DNA of 64,000 bases, taken from Phascolomyces articulosus (Eukaryota; Mucoromycota; Mucoromycetes; Mucorales; Lichtheimiaceae). How positions within the stretch are numbered: position 1 is the first letter of the stretch; each line of letters begins with the position of its first letter. Location: assembly GCA_025677815.1 (NCBI GenBank), contig JAIXMP010000006.1, positions 434,001-498,000 on the forward strand, in the 5' to 3' direction. Shown piece after piece: positions 25,110-39,600 of the stretch. The notes under the pieces were generated by a model, which saw only the letters and a program-made list of their open reading frames with translations, had not been told where the DNA came from and made no database searches. Position numbers and translations under genes: made by a program.

Positions 25110-26094
25110 ATGCCATCGACCTTAACCACGGCTTCTGCCGCCATTGGCGTGCCTGCCCTTTTATTGCTATTGACGCATATGAAATCATTGCCTTTAGCCT
25201 ATACCTTTCGCTCATGGTGGTTGTTGCGTACAGTTATTAAACGTGCAAAGGCCAATAAGTTGAAACCTGAACGTAATTTCGTTTGAAAACAATAAGAAAT
25301 AAAAAAAGAACAAGAATACAAAAATAGAGTGACCAATTCAAACTTAAGCTTTTGTTCTTATTTTTATGACAAATAATGTGTTTGTTTTTTAGCACTTTTC
25401 ACTGTGGTTTCCGAAGATCATCGATGTTTATATGATGATATTGATTATAACCAACACATGGTAAGGTTCTTTTTTTAAAAAAAAATCCATGGAAGAATAA
25501 TATAATGGATCAATCTTATATTAACCAAGTGTTTATTCTTTTAGAATAATAGGTAAAAATGAAAAAGAGAGGACGGACCGATAAGTTAGATGGATTTCGA
25601 TTATAAAATAACCAAAAGCATTTCAATTTTTATCTGTCAGCATGTACAACAAAAATCTTGACTTTGGACGCATCCACATTTTATATACGGTTTTACCACG
25701 TGTGATGATGGAGCCCCATCATCACTTGTTTTGTCACAATGCCGGTGTAATGTGTGTTTTCAAAAAGGAGATTCCACCCTTAAGTAACTATACCATTCAA
25801 ACACGTATTTGGACATGGAATCAAAAATGGATGTGGTTACAACATCGATTTGTGTTGCCCAATGGAGATGTTGCATGTTATGCTGTGAGTAAATTGGTCT
25901 TTAAAAAGACCAATGGCAAGACTGTCCCTCCTACCGATGTCTTTGAATTATGTGGCCATGCCTTGGATGATCAAGTAGAGGAACGACGAAAGAGAAATTG
26001 GGAAGTGGCGGGTAATCTTCTTGAAATGGATGCGTTGGTCAAGGATCCTTTTAGTTGGACCGAACAAAGAGTGTTGCCACCTGCAAAATTGTAA
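25110..26094 (+). CDS. Hot-dog fold thioesterase-like protein (THEM6-like)
   Basis: Belongs to the 4-hydroxybenzoyl-CoA thioesterase-like hot-dog proteins that have an N-terminal membrane segment; the substrate is unknown. Exons: 25110-25272, 25393-25460, 25545-25552 and 25641-26094, for 230 residues. The N-terminus is hydrophobic (GVPALLLLLTH). The hot-dog core begins DDIDYNQHM and continues DFGRIH, HNAGVMCVFKKEIPPLSNY and RFVLPNGDVACYAVSKLVF. The second and fourth exons cannot be joined directly without a stop. An 8-nt exon, AATAATAG, bounded by TTTTAG and GTAAAA, restores the frame and supplies the two asparagines of the conserved HMNN motif that starts the active-site helix. This makes the microexon model strong despite its size. 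Confidence 0.85.
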
Positions 26095-26938
26095 TTTTTA
26101 CTTTAATTGTTTAAGAGTTTATTATTAGTGATTCCTTTTTTTTTTTATAAAAAAAATATAAATAGAAAAATATTTATTAGGATGAAATACAAAATTTGTA
26201 GTAGTTTGTTTTTCGAGATTATAAAGAAAAACACTACACATTTTTCTCCCATAAAACCAAACAATAGAAGATTGACAGGTTGTGCCTGGATTTTTTTTAA
26301 TATCGGAATGAATAGGGTCATTTTTTGTTATCTTGATCGGCATGAAAAAAATAATGAGGAGTTATATAAAATCGTCGATTGCGTTTAATACACGTTATTG
26401 GTACAACAACAATCACTTACAGTCATGAATAAGGTAATACAGTCTAATCTTATTCCTCGGTCTATCATATTTTGATTGTAATGAATATATATATAAAAGG
26501 AATATGATTATTATTCACATCATGATATGTCATTATTCTACTTGCAGAGCATTGTTTACAAATAAACAATCGAGTTTTTTTTGTCTCCTAATTACTGATA
26601 AGAGTTACACATTTTTATCTGATATATATGAATAACTAACTAGATAAATACACATATTTTATTGGATTCAGTTGTTGTTATATATATATTGCAAGAAAGA
26701 AAGCTAGCTATTCTGTTGTATAATAATTTAAATATTTATACGAGTCAACATTTTTTTTGAAATGTTAAAGGGAAGAGGTGGAGAGGGAGGAATGTTTATG
26801 AATATATTTATATCAAAAAAATAGACTTTATAGTGATAGAGTTGGGGAAGAAGTGAATACGTTGATAAAAGAATTCTTTGTTGTTGTTTGGTATATATTA
26901 TCATTATTATTATTATTCATAAATCATCATTAATCATA
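26095..26938. other. Convergent intergenic region
   Basis: This lies between the 3' ends of the hot-dog gene and arginase. It is AT-rich with TA-rich and ATT microsatellite-like tracts. A 93-codon plus-strand open frame at 26107-26388 is lysine/isoleucine-rich without motifs and not supported as a gene. Confidence 0.5.
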
Positions 26939-28167
26939 CTATAATAATGATTCACCTAAACAACAACGAGCGAGAGAACATCCGACTTGAATAGTTTGAA
27001 ATGCAGCCGTTTCATCGACCAAGTCTGGATTGACTTCCACAATATCTGTTGAAACCAACAATCCAGTCTCTGCCAATGTTTCACAAATGTAATGACCTTC
27101 ACGGAATGTCAAACCACCACGAACAGGTGTACCCTAAAATAGAAAAGAAAGGAGGGATAAAGACATGGGTTGGTTGGTTCCAATGGGGTCGAACAAGGGG
27201 TAAGGGCAAGGGGGGGAGAAATAGGTGATTTGATAAGTTAGTTTTAAAATTTTTATAATATACTCAAAAAAAAGACCATATGATCTATTTACTTGAGAAA
27301 CTTACAGTACTAGGTGCAACTGATGGATCTAATGCGTCGACATCAAAAGAAAGATGGATAGGTAAATCACGATTAGGATTCACATGGTCTAATGCCATAT
27401 CGACCACTTTACCAATACCCCATTTATCCACATGATGCATGGAGAATGCCTTGATCTTTTTATCTTTAATGATTTTCTTTTCACCATCATCGATATCTCG
27501 TAATCCAATATATACTAAACGTTGTGCATCCAAACAAGGTTTCACCCATCGGAAATCAGGATGGTCCTCAGCGATCCCTGTAAGAAATGCAATAGGACAA
27601 CCATGGATATTACCAGAAGGTGAAGATGCAGGTGTATTAATATCCTATAAACGTAAATTCCACCCAAAATTTTTGTATTTTAATAATCTTTTCATTTGTT
27701 AAAAAAAAATGAAACAAAAACCATTTCTGCATCTTTTTTTAATATATGAAATATATGGAACTTACGGAATGAGCATCTACCCAAATAAGACAAGCGTCGG
27801 GATAAGCTGCAAAGACACCGGAGACAGAAGCCAAACCAAGAGAATGGTCACCACCCAAGGTTAATACAAATTTACCATCCATAGCATGGGTGCGAACTTG
27901 TTCACTAATGGTCTTTGTTACAGCAGAGACCCATTTAGGTTGTTTAAGATTCATTACATCAGGATCTTCCTTTGGTTTCAACTTGGCTACCAAGGCTTCA
28001 TTACTTGTATGATGGGTTTTCCAACCCATTTCTTCCAATTGGTTTAATAATCCAAATTCAATCAATTTGGCAGGTCCCTTTTCTACACCTTGACGTGGTT
28101 GACCTGCATTAATAGGAATACCAATCACAGCAACATCATTGGATTTAATGAATTTTGAAATAGTCAT
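26939..28167 (-). CDS. Arginase
   Basis: Hydrolyses L-arginine to ornithine and urea; a cytosolic dimanganese enzyme of arginine catabolism. Exons on the minus strand: 27766-28167, 27306-27644 and 26939-27133, giving 311 residues, typical for the family. The metal-binding motifs are all present: LTLGGDHSLGL at about 104-112, DAHSDINTP at 131-139 (rebuilt across the first intron) and SFDVDALDPS at about 233-242, with GTPVRGGLTFREGHY following the second junction. The start ATG at 28167 gives MTISKFIK, and no mitochondrial targeting peptide is apparent. The fatty aldehyde dehydrogenase gene ends 278 bp upstream on the same strand. Confidence 0.96.
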
Positions 28168-28445
28168 GATTTTTTTTAATATAGAGATAAAAGGACAAAA
28201 TAAAAAATTATTTTTTTTAATACAAAAGATAAACAAAAAGAAAGAAATGGGAATTTGGCGGGAAGAGGTGTTATTTATATAAAAAAAAATGTATGTGTGT
28301 GTGTTGGCTGAGTTAGTTTATAATTTCCAAAAAAAGATAATACATTGACAGGCTAGTAGTTGAATCGCTTTCTTTCTCGTGGGAAAAATAAACTACGTAA
28401 CCAAGGGAAATGTCACACATTTCTTTTTTCTTTTAATTATTTTTT

Positions 28446-30966
<2,521 letters not shown>

Positions 30967-31743
30967 GATTGATATTTGAGTAAGTTTGTTTTTTTTTTCT
31001 TTTACTGATCCGGTCAGAAAAAAAAAATATTAAAAAAGTGTGAAAAAGGTGAAAAAAAGAAGGAAAAAAAAATATGGGAAAAGAAAAGGGAGGATTTAAA
31101 ATATAAGAAATTCTTAAACCGGAGTCTTCGCTGGATAATACTTCTTTAATGTGTGTGGGGAGAGATACAAACTCACAAAACCAGTAATAAAATAGCATGA
31201 AATTAAAAGCGTAAAATTTACACGTGCCTTTCGAATTACGAACACAATAGAATACTATAATACAAGACTGACCCCACACTTTCGTTGTCACAGGATTTTT
31301 GCCTTTACGGGCAAAGAGTCGATCAAATAAAGTGAAAGAATCATCTTTTATTCTTACTCTTTTATCTTTTTGATACGTTTTAACGTTTATGAATGGGGGA
31401 TGGGGAAAAAGCTTCTTTTCCATGTTGATTGGATTTTTTTTTCTATCTTTCAAACCTTTTTTATTCAAAAAGGTTTTGGGGGAGGAAAATTTTAGAGACG
31501 GCCCTGTAAATTTCCCACCTTTTTTTACAACTCCCAAGGACCAGAGACTAAATCATGTGTTTATAATAGTAATGGCCCTTTTTTTTACAAGCCCTAAACA
31601 ATAATAGGTCGCGTGTAAAATGTCAAAAAACTATTATTTACATTTTAACCATAGTACAAATTAACCTATTTATCAAAACATATCTCTTTATATATACATA
31701 CACTGTCATAAAAAATATATACAAAAGCTATATAATAGTCCAT
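30967..31743. other. Upstream region of the aldehyde dehydrogenase gene
   Basis: This holds the promoter side of the aldehyde dehydrogenase gene and the 3' end of the next gene. A minus-strand frame stays open from 31537 to 30932, overlapping the dehydrogenase start in another frame, but it is a basic, phenylalanine-rich sequence without motifs. I do not count it as a gene. Confidence 0.45.
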
Positions 31744-33195
31744 CTATAAATTCACTGTTTGCATCATACGATCCCATAATGTGCTAAACATATTTCCTTG
31801 GGATGAAGTGGGTGATTGATTTTTACTACTACGATGATTGTAAGTGACTTCACTAGGGGAAGTAGAAAAGGACAAACCAGAAGAAGAATTATGTCGATTA
31901 TGATGATAATATTTCTGTTGTTGTTGCTGTTGCTGCTGTTGTTGCTGTTGATGACGACGTACTGCAGCTGCAATCTGTCGATGACCAGAATGCAGGGTGT
32001 TATTATGAAGCTGATGAGGAGAAAAGGAGGAGGAATGATTGGGGGAGATAATGGCAGAACTGGACAGGGTACGATGGAATGGATGAGGAGATAAGGTACT
32101 ATTATTCTGGATGATAATGTTGGTTGGGGAATGACGTGGATGACGCATGGTTCTTTTATTTCGTTCAAACATACATCGTACAAGACTTTCCATCATTGGA
32201 TCCCGATATTGTTTCAAATATTGATATTCACGATCTATTTTGTTTAATTCTTGATCAAGGTATTCTTCTTCTTGGCTATTGTGTAATAGAGTATCATCCT
32301 CATGACTGTTAGTGTTGCTATCATGGTTATGTCGTTTGCTGTCGTTGTTTTTTTTATGATGGTCATAACGACTATTGACAAATTGGGACCGGAGCAATGG
32401 TTTGACCATGGTAGAAGAAGAATGTCGAGGGGATGCGGGTAAGGATGATGGTGAAGAGATGACGGGAGAAGATGTTGCTGCATGCACACATGCCGGATAC
32501 GCAGCTCCGTTAGGAGCCACAAGATTATTGGCTACGGCATTAAAGGTTTGTTCAATTGGCGCAGCCATTTGTTGTTGTGATACAAAACTCGCTGGACTGC
32601 TTCTATTACTAAAACTATTATAACTATGACTACTTCTACTACTACTGCTACTACTACTCGTAGTCGTTGTCGTACTACTACTACTCATACTTTGTTCTTG
32701 GCCATTGACTTCTATAGACACCAATGGTGTTGTTGTTTGTAATGACCTTCGTTTTTGTTGAGGTGGTTGTTGGTGGGGTAACAATGCTCTTTGCGATTGG
32801 GATCGTCGCATAGCGACTGTCGCTAGGGTGGGCGACGTTGTTGTTGTAGTTGGTTTATTCCCAATTTCATTATCAGTCAAGTGCGCTTTGACCATATGCA
32901 TTCTACCTGGTGTCGTAGTTGTGCGTCGTTTAACATGATGACGATAAGGTCTTCGTAATGGAGCTGCAGCTGAGTTGTTGGTGATTCCTTCAGGTGGTGG
33001 TAGTCGTTGTTGCTGTAGTTGTGGCGTAGTATGAGTCGTCCTTTTATCATTGATACCAATCATAAATTTGTTTTCATTTTTCTTTGTCTTTTCATGCTGA
33101 TGATCATGATCAAGGTCTATCCCTGTCGTCGTCGTCGGTGTTGTTGTTGTCGTCGTAGTAGGTGGTGGTTGTAAAAGAGAAGAGGATGCTTCCAT
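31744..33195 (-). CDS. Low-complexity protein of unknown function
   Basis: A single-exon frame of 483 codons starting at ATG 33195, not recognised. It is dominated by Thr, Ser, Gln, Pro and His runs: a poly-Thr/Pro N-terminus, RRTTTTPGRMHMVKAHLTDN at about 90-109, serine runs in the middle and twelve glutamines encoded near 31915-31950. The only block with globular or coiled-coil character is EEEYLDQELNKIDREYQYLK followed by QYRDPMMESLVRCMFERNKR (about 309-350). Several RRxxS-like sites suggest phosphorylation. Composition resembles fungal regulatory or scaffold proteins, but I infer no function. The length of the open frame in low-GC DNA supports it being a gene. Confidence 0.65.
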   Translation of the reverse strand: MEASSSLLQPPPTTTTTTTPTTTTGIDLDHDHQHEKTKKNENKFMIGINDKRTTHTTPQLQQQRLPPPEGITNNSAAAPLRRPYRHHVKRRTTTTPGRMHMVKAHLTDNEIGNKPTTTTTSPTLATVAMRRSQSQRALLPHQQPPQQKRRSLQTTTPLVSIEVNGQEQSMSSSSTTTTTSSSSSSSRSSHSYNSFSNRSSPASFVSQQQMAAPIEQTFNAVANNLVAPNGAAYPACVHAATSSPVISSPSSLPASPRHSSSTMVKPLLRSQFVNSRYDHHKKNNDSKRHNHDSNTNSHEDDTLLHNSQEEEYLDQELNKIDREYQYLKQYRDPMMESLVRCMFERNKRTMRHPRHSPTNIIIQNNSTLSPHPFHRTLSSSAIISPNHSSSFSPHQLHNNTLHSGHRQIAAAVRRHQQQQQQQQQQQQKYYHHNRHNSSSGLSFSTSPSEVTYNHRSSKNQSPTSSQGNMFSTLWDRMMQTVNL

Positions 33196-34156
33196 TAAAA
33201 AAAATAAAAGATTTGTGTAAAATAAAAAAAAAGAATAAATAAAACGAAAAAAAGAGAAACAAAAGGATTTTGTTCAATTGTTTCGAATTTTGGAATGAGG
33301 GGTGTTGTGTTATTATTAATTCAATCAAACAAAACAGCCATCATATTATATGAAACCTGTAATAAATAGGGTGAACTCCGATAAAGCATTATATGTGTGT
33401 ACCATACTTTTTTATTCTTGCATCAATATGATTTAGATAAATGATATATGCATAGAAAGATAAAACCTTTATTAATAAAATAATATGATGAAATTTATCG
33501 CGTGCTACTAATTGATTCCTTATAAATATATTAATGGAACCACATGTCACTATTGCCCTATTTTATATATTACGTATGATTGTCAATAAATGGATTGGAT
33601 CCTATTACCATGCTGAATATTATAAATAAGAACACCTATATTGTATGTCCAACCATAAGTCAAAGTTTTCTTGATTTACAGAAGAGATAGTATATTGGTT
33701 GTGAAAAGAGGGAATTCAAATCCGTTACACTTGAGCAAATCAGAATTTAAACGTGCATTTTAAATCTATTAAATTGATGATTTTGATTCGCTTAGTAGTA
33801 ACAAACAATACATTGGATATATTATTATATCCTACATAGAAGGAAAGGTTTTCTCTTCATATCATATTACAATGAACAAGTAGATTTGTCTTTTTCTCTG
33901 TCAGGTATACAGATACATAAAATAAGTGATATAAAAGAATGATTATAAGCTTCCTAAAAGGAATGAATTTTCTCTTCATAATGATGGGGTGGGTGTATAA
34001 AATAAAATTAGTTTGTATACTCAACTTTTTAATTTTGTATTATTGGATATGATCGATCTATTTATGTTTTGTAAATTCTATGTTGCTGGTCTATTAGATG
34101 ACCTTATCAACATATGCAAAATGAAAGAAAGTTCGGTAAATTTCTACTTTATTTGA
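33196..34156. other. Intergenic, AT-rich
   Basis: I see no supported gene, RNA or repeat here. It contains the presumed promoter of the low-complexity gene and otherwise plain AT-rich sequence. Confidence 0.5.
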
Positions 34157-34525
34157 TCACAAGCCATTCCATATATATATATACAACGTAAAACGTTGCA
34201 CACAGAGCTTGAATTCCAGAAAACAGGGTAAGTCGGTCTCTATGAGGAGTTGATCTATATACATAATAAACTGTCCCCGTGAACCTAAGTAAGTATCTGG
34301 TTCATATATATGGTCTTCTCCCAAATATTTTTTGGGCATATCAGTATTTTGTAAGTAAACATATCGAAGGTGTCTGTGTTGGAAACATTTCATTTGAGGA
34401 GGTTGCAACGCCAACCACTTTTTCAATTTTGGAATAAAGCTTTTTCCTATATAGTACAAACTCAATATTCCCTTCTTTCTACAACCCCATCCAATCGGAC
34501 ACGCGTAGTAGGCTTTTGTGTGCAA
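34157..34525 (-). pseudogene. Fragment of a dispersed, unrecognised protein-coding element
   Basis: This minus-strand frame of about 122 codons has no ATG at its beginning (TTG in that position), so it is a fragment or an internal exon. The protein reads HTKAYYACPIGWGCRKKG, then KKWLALQPPQMKCFQHRHLR, YEPDTYLGSRGQFIMYIDQL and CFLEFKLCVQRF. Its C-terminal 110 bp is repeated at 36358-36476 in the same orientation but with the frame broken. Repetition plus lack of a start suggests a decayed mobile or multicopy element. The family is not recognised. Confidence 0.4.
34186..34298 (-). repeat. Direct repeat, copy 1
   Basis: This matches 36358-36476 over nearly its whole length, with shared strings such as ACGTAAAACGTTGCACA, GAATTCC and GAAAACAGGGTAAGTCGGT. 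It lies inside the 34157-34525 fragment. Confidence 0.7.
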
Positions 34526-34636
34526 CTCTATCTTTTCATCAAGTGTCTCTGCTTGCCATGATCAGCCTATCTCCAATTTGTAATATATAAAGTTTGAGAT
34601 TTTATTGTAGAAAAAGAGCCATCACGATTATACAAC

Positions 34637-34771
34637 CATGGGTGTCGAAAATGATGAAATAAAAAAACTCACAACTGTAGAAGAAGAACCTACACTGGGT
34701 AATGTAGGTGATGAAGTCAACTTGTTTTTCCTCACAATACAGTCGCCCGACTTGAATGGGCTGTTTTTTTA
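34637..34771 (+). pseudogene. Short frame with a transposase-like SPDLN motif
   Basis: This 44-codon plus-strand frame begins with ATG and ends TIQSPDLNGLFF then TAG. Ser-Pro-Asp-Leu-Asn before a phenylalanine-rich stretch is typical of the last catalytic-motif region of Tc1/mariner DDE/D transposases. It is far too short to be active. I read it as a possible transposon remnant next to the other repeat fragments of this patch. Confidence 0.3.
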
Positions 34772-36357
34772 GTAACTCCCTATTGAACAAGAAGTACTCT
34801 TCTTAACTGGTCTTAATATAAATAAAAAGATAGATATATAAAGGCATTGCCTTCATTGCCGCCAATTTATGTTTCAGTCTTTGATCAACGGTGCTTACAT
34901 CACCATCTCTAGACGATGGTATTAATGACTTCAATAACATGTATCACTTGCACGGTTTATCTTATTATAACACCTGCTGGCCTTAGGTAATTTGCGCGTA
35001 GTATCTGCCAATACATTTTTTTCGTATAAGTTTTTGTTGATACTCGTATCATTGTTATTCTCGACTTTATGATACTTGTAAAATAAAAATATAGACCTGC
35101 CATTTTTTTTGTAAGAAAGAGGCATATTTAAAAATAAAGTAGTAGTTATGATGGGTATGTTCTTTGTATGCGTTTTACATACTTCTACTTTCCCTTTTAT
35201 AAATACATTGTTCTTCTATCATTTTACTTTAGCGACTCTTTAGATTCAACTTGTAATTTTTTTTTGGAATAGCTTTTTTGTTTTGCCGAAGTCTTTGTTC
35301 ATCTTATTTGCAAGTTGTTGAAATGTCCATGATAGATATTGTTCGAATTGATTATAAAAATAATCTTAATGTACTTGTTTGGTACGTCTACCTCTCATGG
35401 TGGTGACGTATTTTTAATTGAGTCAACGAAATTATATAATTGATACTCTTAAACAAACTTAAAGTATATACTTCTTTTACTTACATACTCTACAACCACC
35501 AATGTTACCAATAACTATCCAGTGTGGCTGCAGTTATCTATTGCAGCTTTAACAATATTTATAGATATAAAATCATGCGTAATTAGTTCTTTTGTAACTT
35601 ATGACAGATACAATGATTATTAATAAGTAATAGTTTATTGAAAACTTACTTAAGATGATTATCAATGGCAGTTAATAAACTGCCAATACGTAGAGTCGAG
35701 AGAGACAGCAGAATGTGATGTCAGTTGTACACACATATACAGATTTAGAATTTAATACGTACGTAAACACTAATTAGTTTTAGGGATATGAAAAAGAGAC
35801 CTCGTAATTTATTATTATATACCGGTAAATATTGATTTACTAATTTTATCATTGGTGCCTCAAATTTCTTCACAGGAATGAATGTAGTATTCTGGGAATA
35901 ATAACTTTGGAGGCTAATAAGGAATAGTTAAAAATAATTGTATTTATAGATTGTTAATAAGTTACTTTATGTGTTTGAATGTGTATAATACGTATATACG
36001 TAAGTACACAAACATAAAAGCTTAGAAAAAAATATCAAATTACGATCAGCATTATGGACACAACACTTTAAAGGAATATCAGCGTTGACAAAGTGTTCAA
36101 TAAATTCATTATTTTACCAACTCAAGGACCATCTATTGTTGTTATTTTTATTATTAGGTTATAGGAATTTATAAAGATAAAAAGGATTTGTTGACAACCA
36201 TATACCTTGGGAGTACTATTGATGTAATAAGTTGCTATACAATAATATAGCTTGACACCTGATTAATAATGGCTCATTATTACCAAATCAAAAGAAAATG
36301 CAATATGATAAGAATTCTGCTTAATTTAAATATCGCAAGTCTTTTATATATTTTTAA
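34772..36357. other. Intergenic, AT-rich
   Basis: No gene is supported here. Short open frames are low complexity. The region belongs to the repeat-bearing gene-poor patch upstream of methionine synthase. Confidence 0.5.
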
Positions 36358-36476
36358 ACGTAAAACGTTGCACATAGAGTTTGAATTCCGGAAAACAGGG
36401 TAAGTCGGTCCCTATTGTGTGGTAGGAGTTGATTTATATCAATTAATAAATTGACCACGCAAACCAACGTAAGTAA
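36358..36476 (-). repeat. Direct repeat, copy 2
   Basis: This second copy of the 34186-34298 segment is in the same orientation, with a short insertion (TGTGTGG near 36418) and frame-breaking differences. It is therefore the more decayed copy. It lies 180 bp upstream of the methionine synthase start codon. Confidence 0.7.
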
Positions 36477-36652
36477 TCTATCTAAAATACAAATTCATGT
36501 TGCGGGGATGTGTTGAGTTTAGAAAAAAAAGAGATGATGATCCAATCTGCGAAGCTTTCGATTGGGTGGTATGATTCATACTCGCATTTAGAAGAGATCC
36601 CTTCTTTTCTTCTTGTTCTTCTTCTTTCACCTTCTTTTCTTTTTTAACCATA

Positions 36653-39600
36653 ATGGATAATACAGGTATATTATATTGAATTATCACGAAACCTACTTTA
36701 CGATTTCAATTAAATGGACACCCTAAGAAACGCGTTTTTTATTTTTTAACAGCTGATATGCCAACATTAATTCTTTTATAGATATCTTTGAGTATTTGGA
36801 GAAGACGCTTCAAGAGCGTATCATGTATTTGGACGGGGCCATGGGAACTATGGTGCAACGTCTTAAGTTGGAAGAAGCAGACTTTCGCGGTAATTGCAGC
36901 ATGGAGGGGCAGAAAAAAAAGAGAGAGAAAAAGTGGTGTGCACTTTCATGGATAACCCAACTGAAGGGTCAATGCTAAATATATTTTGTTATCATAGGTG
37001 AGGAATTCAAGAATCATGGCAAAGAACTTCGTGGTAACAATGATCTTTTGACATTGACCAAACCCGACGCTATCTATGACATTCACCGTTTATACTTGGA
37101 AGCTGGTTCGGATATGGTGGAAACAAATACTTTTAGTTCAACCTCCATTGCTCAAGCTGATTATGCTTTGGAAGACTATGCTTATCGTTTAAATAAAGAA
37201 GGTGCTGAATTAGCCAAACGCGCTTGTAAAGACGTGAGTCTCTATTGTTTGTTTGTTTATTTATTTATTTTTTATATATTTTCATATGCTCTTCTTTCCC
37301 CCATCCAATTTTTTTTTGTATACAATTTTCTGAGTAACGTGAAAAATACATATATATCCAGGTTACTGAAGCAACAGGTATTCGACGTTTCGTGTGTGGT
37401 GCTATTGGTCCTACCAACAGAACCTGTTCCATTTCGCCTTCAGTGGAAAATCCAGCTTTCAGAAATGTTACATTTGATGAATTGGTCACTGCTTATGCTG
37501 AACAAATTCGTGGTTTGTTGGATGGTGGTGCCGATATTCTTTTGGTTGAAACTATTTTTGATACCCTTAATGCCAAAGCCGCCGTCTATGCCATTGATTT
37601 GGTCATGGATCAAGATCAGTAAGTTCATCCAATATTTAATTTTGTTGTCATTTGTTGTTTCCCCCTTATCTCATGGAGAATCTATTTATAATTTTTATAT
37701 CTAGACGACCCAAGGTACCTGTCTTTATCTCCGGTACCATTGTAGATCAAAGTGGTCGTACATTGTCAGGTCAAACCGGTGAAGCTTTTGTCACTTCATT
37801 GAACCATGCCAAACCTTTGGCTTTCGGTTTGAATTGTGCTTTGGGTGCCCCTCAAATGAAACCTTTTATTCAAAATATCAGTCGATTCACAGATGCTCAT
37901 ATTATCTGTTATCCTAATGCGGTAAGCCGAGAAAAATTTTGTTTTTGACAGGTTTATTTTTCAATAATAATTTTATATGGTTTCTAAACATTTGCCGTAT
38001 CATTTTTTTTTCGTTCGTTTAGGGTTTGCCTAATGCTATGGGTGAATACGATGAAAGTCCCGAACAAATGGCAAAGAATGTGGAACCTTTTGCTCAAGAA
38101 GGTCTTGTTACAATTGTCGGTGGTTGTTGTGGTACTACACCTGAGCATATTAAGGTAGGATATAGATTTTTTTTATGATCAAGAGAAGAAAAAAGTGGAA
38201 TATCAGGCGATAGAGGAATAAATTGAGTGAAAAGTGGATATACATATACGATGTATCAACAATCTAACCAGACCGCTGTATGTCATTCAAAAATCCATCC
38301 AACAAACAACACAAAAAAAATAAAATAAAAGGCTGTTGCCGATGTATGCCGTAAATACAAGCCTCGTCCCAAACCCGCCAGCAAGCAAGACTGTATGGTC
38401 CTCTCTGGTCTTGAAATTTTACGTGTCAATGAAACTACTGGTTTTGTCAACGTAGGTGAACGTTGTAACGTGGCTGGTTCCAAAAAATTTTGTCGTCATA
38501 TTTTGAAGGGTGAATACGAAGAAGCATTAGCCATTGCTCGTGCTCAAGTAGAAAACGGTGCACAAGTAGTGGATTGTAATTTTGATGAAGGTCTTTTGGA
38601 TGGCCATGCTGCCATGACCCGTTTCTTGAACTTGCTTGCTTCCGATCCCGATTGTTCCCGTGTACCTTTGATGGTGGATTCTTCCAAGTTCAGTGTCATT
38701 GAAGCTGGTCTCAAGTGTGCTCAAGGTAAATGTATTGTCAACTCTATTTCACTCAAGGAAGGTGAAGAGGATTTCATTGCCAAGGCCAAGATTGTCAAGC
38801 GTTATGGTGCCGCTGTTGTTGTCATGGCTGTAAGTTGGCTTTTTTTTTTAGTTGAGAAAGGAATAGGAGAACTGAGACATAGTTATTGGTGATGATGAAA
38901 ATTAAGATTGATTGAGATATCCATCTATTTTTGTTGATATAGTTCGATGAAACTGGTCAAGCTGTCGAAAGAGACGAAAAGGTTCGCATCTGTACTCGTT
39001 CATACCGTATCCTTGTTGATAAAGTTGGGTAAAGTATCATTTTGCATAGAGAAAGGGAAATAATGCAAAAATTGGGAGAGAGTCATGGCGAAATGGATTA
39101 TACAGAGAAAATATCTTTATTAATTTGTTATGAACTGCTCTTCTAGTTTCAATCCTTATGATATTATTTTCGATCCCAACATTTTGACCATTGCCACTGG
39201 TATGGAAGAACACAACAACTATGGTGTCGAATTTATTCAAGCCATCAGTGATATTAAGCGCACTTTACCTGGTGCCAAGATCAGTGGTGGTGTTTCCAAC
39301 TTGTCCTTTGCTTTCCGTGGTATGGACAAGGTCCGTGAAGCCATGCACTCTGTCTTTTTGTACCATGCTGTCAAGGCTGGTATGGATATGGGTATTGTGA
39401 ACGCTGGTTTCTTGACCGTGTATGATGATATTCCCAAGGATTTGTTGGAGTTGTGTGAAAATGCTGTTTGGAACAAAGATCCTGAAGTCACCGAAAAATT
39501 GTTGGAATATGCTAAATCTCATTCCAAGGATGCTAAAAAGGAAGAAGATCAAGAAGAATGGCGTACTTGGCCCGTTACCCAACGTATTACCCATGCCCTT

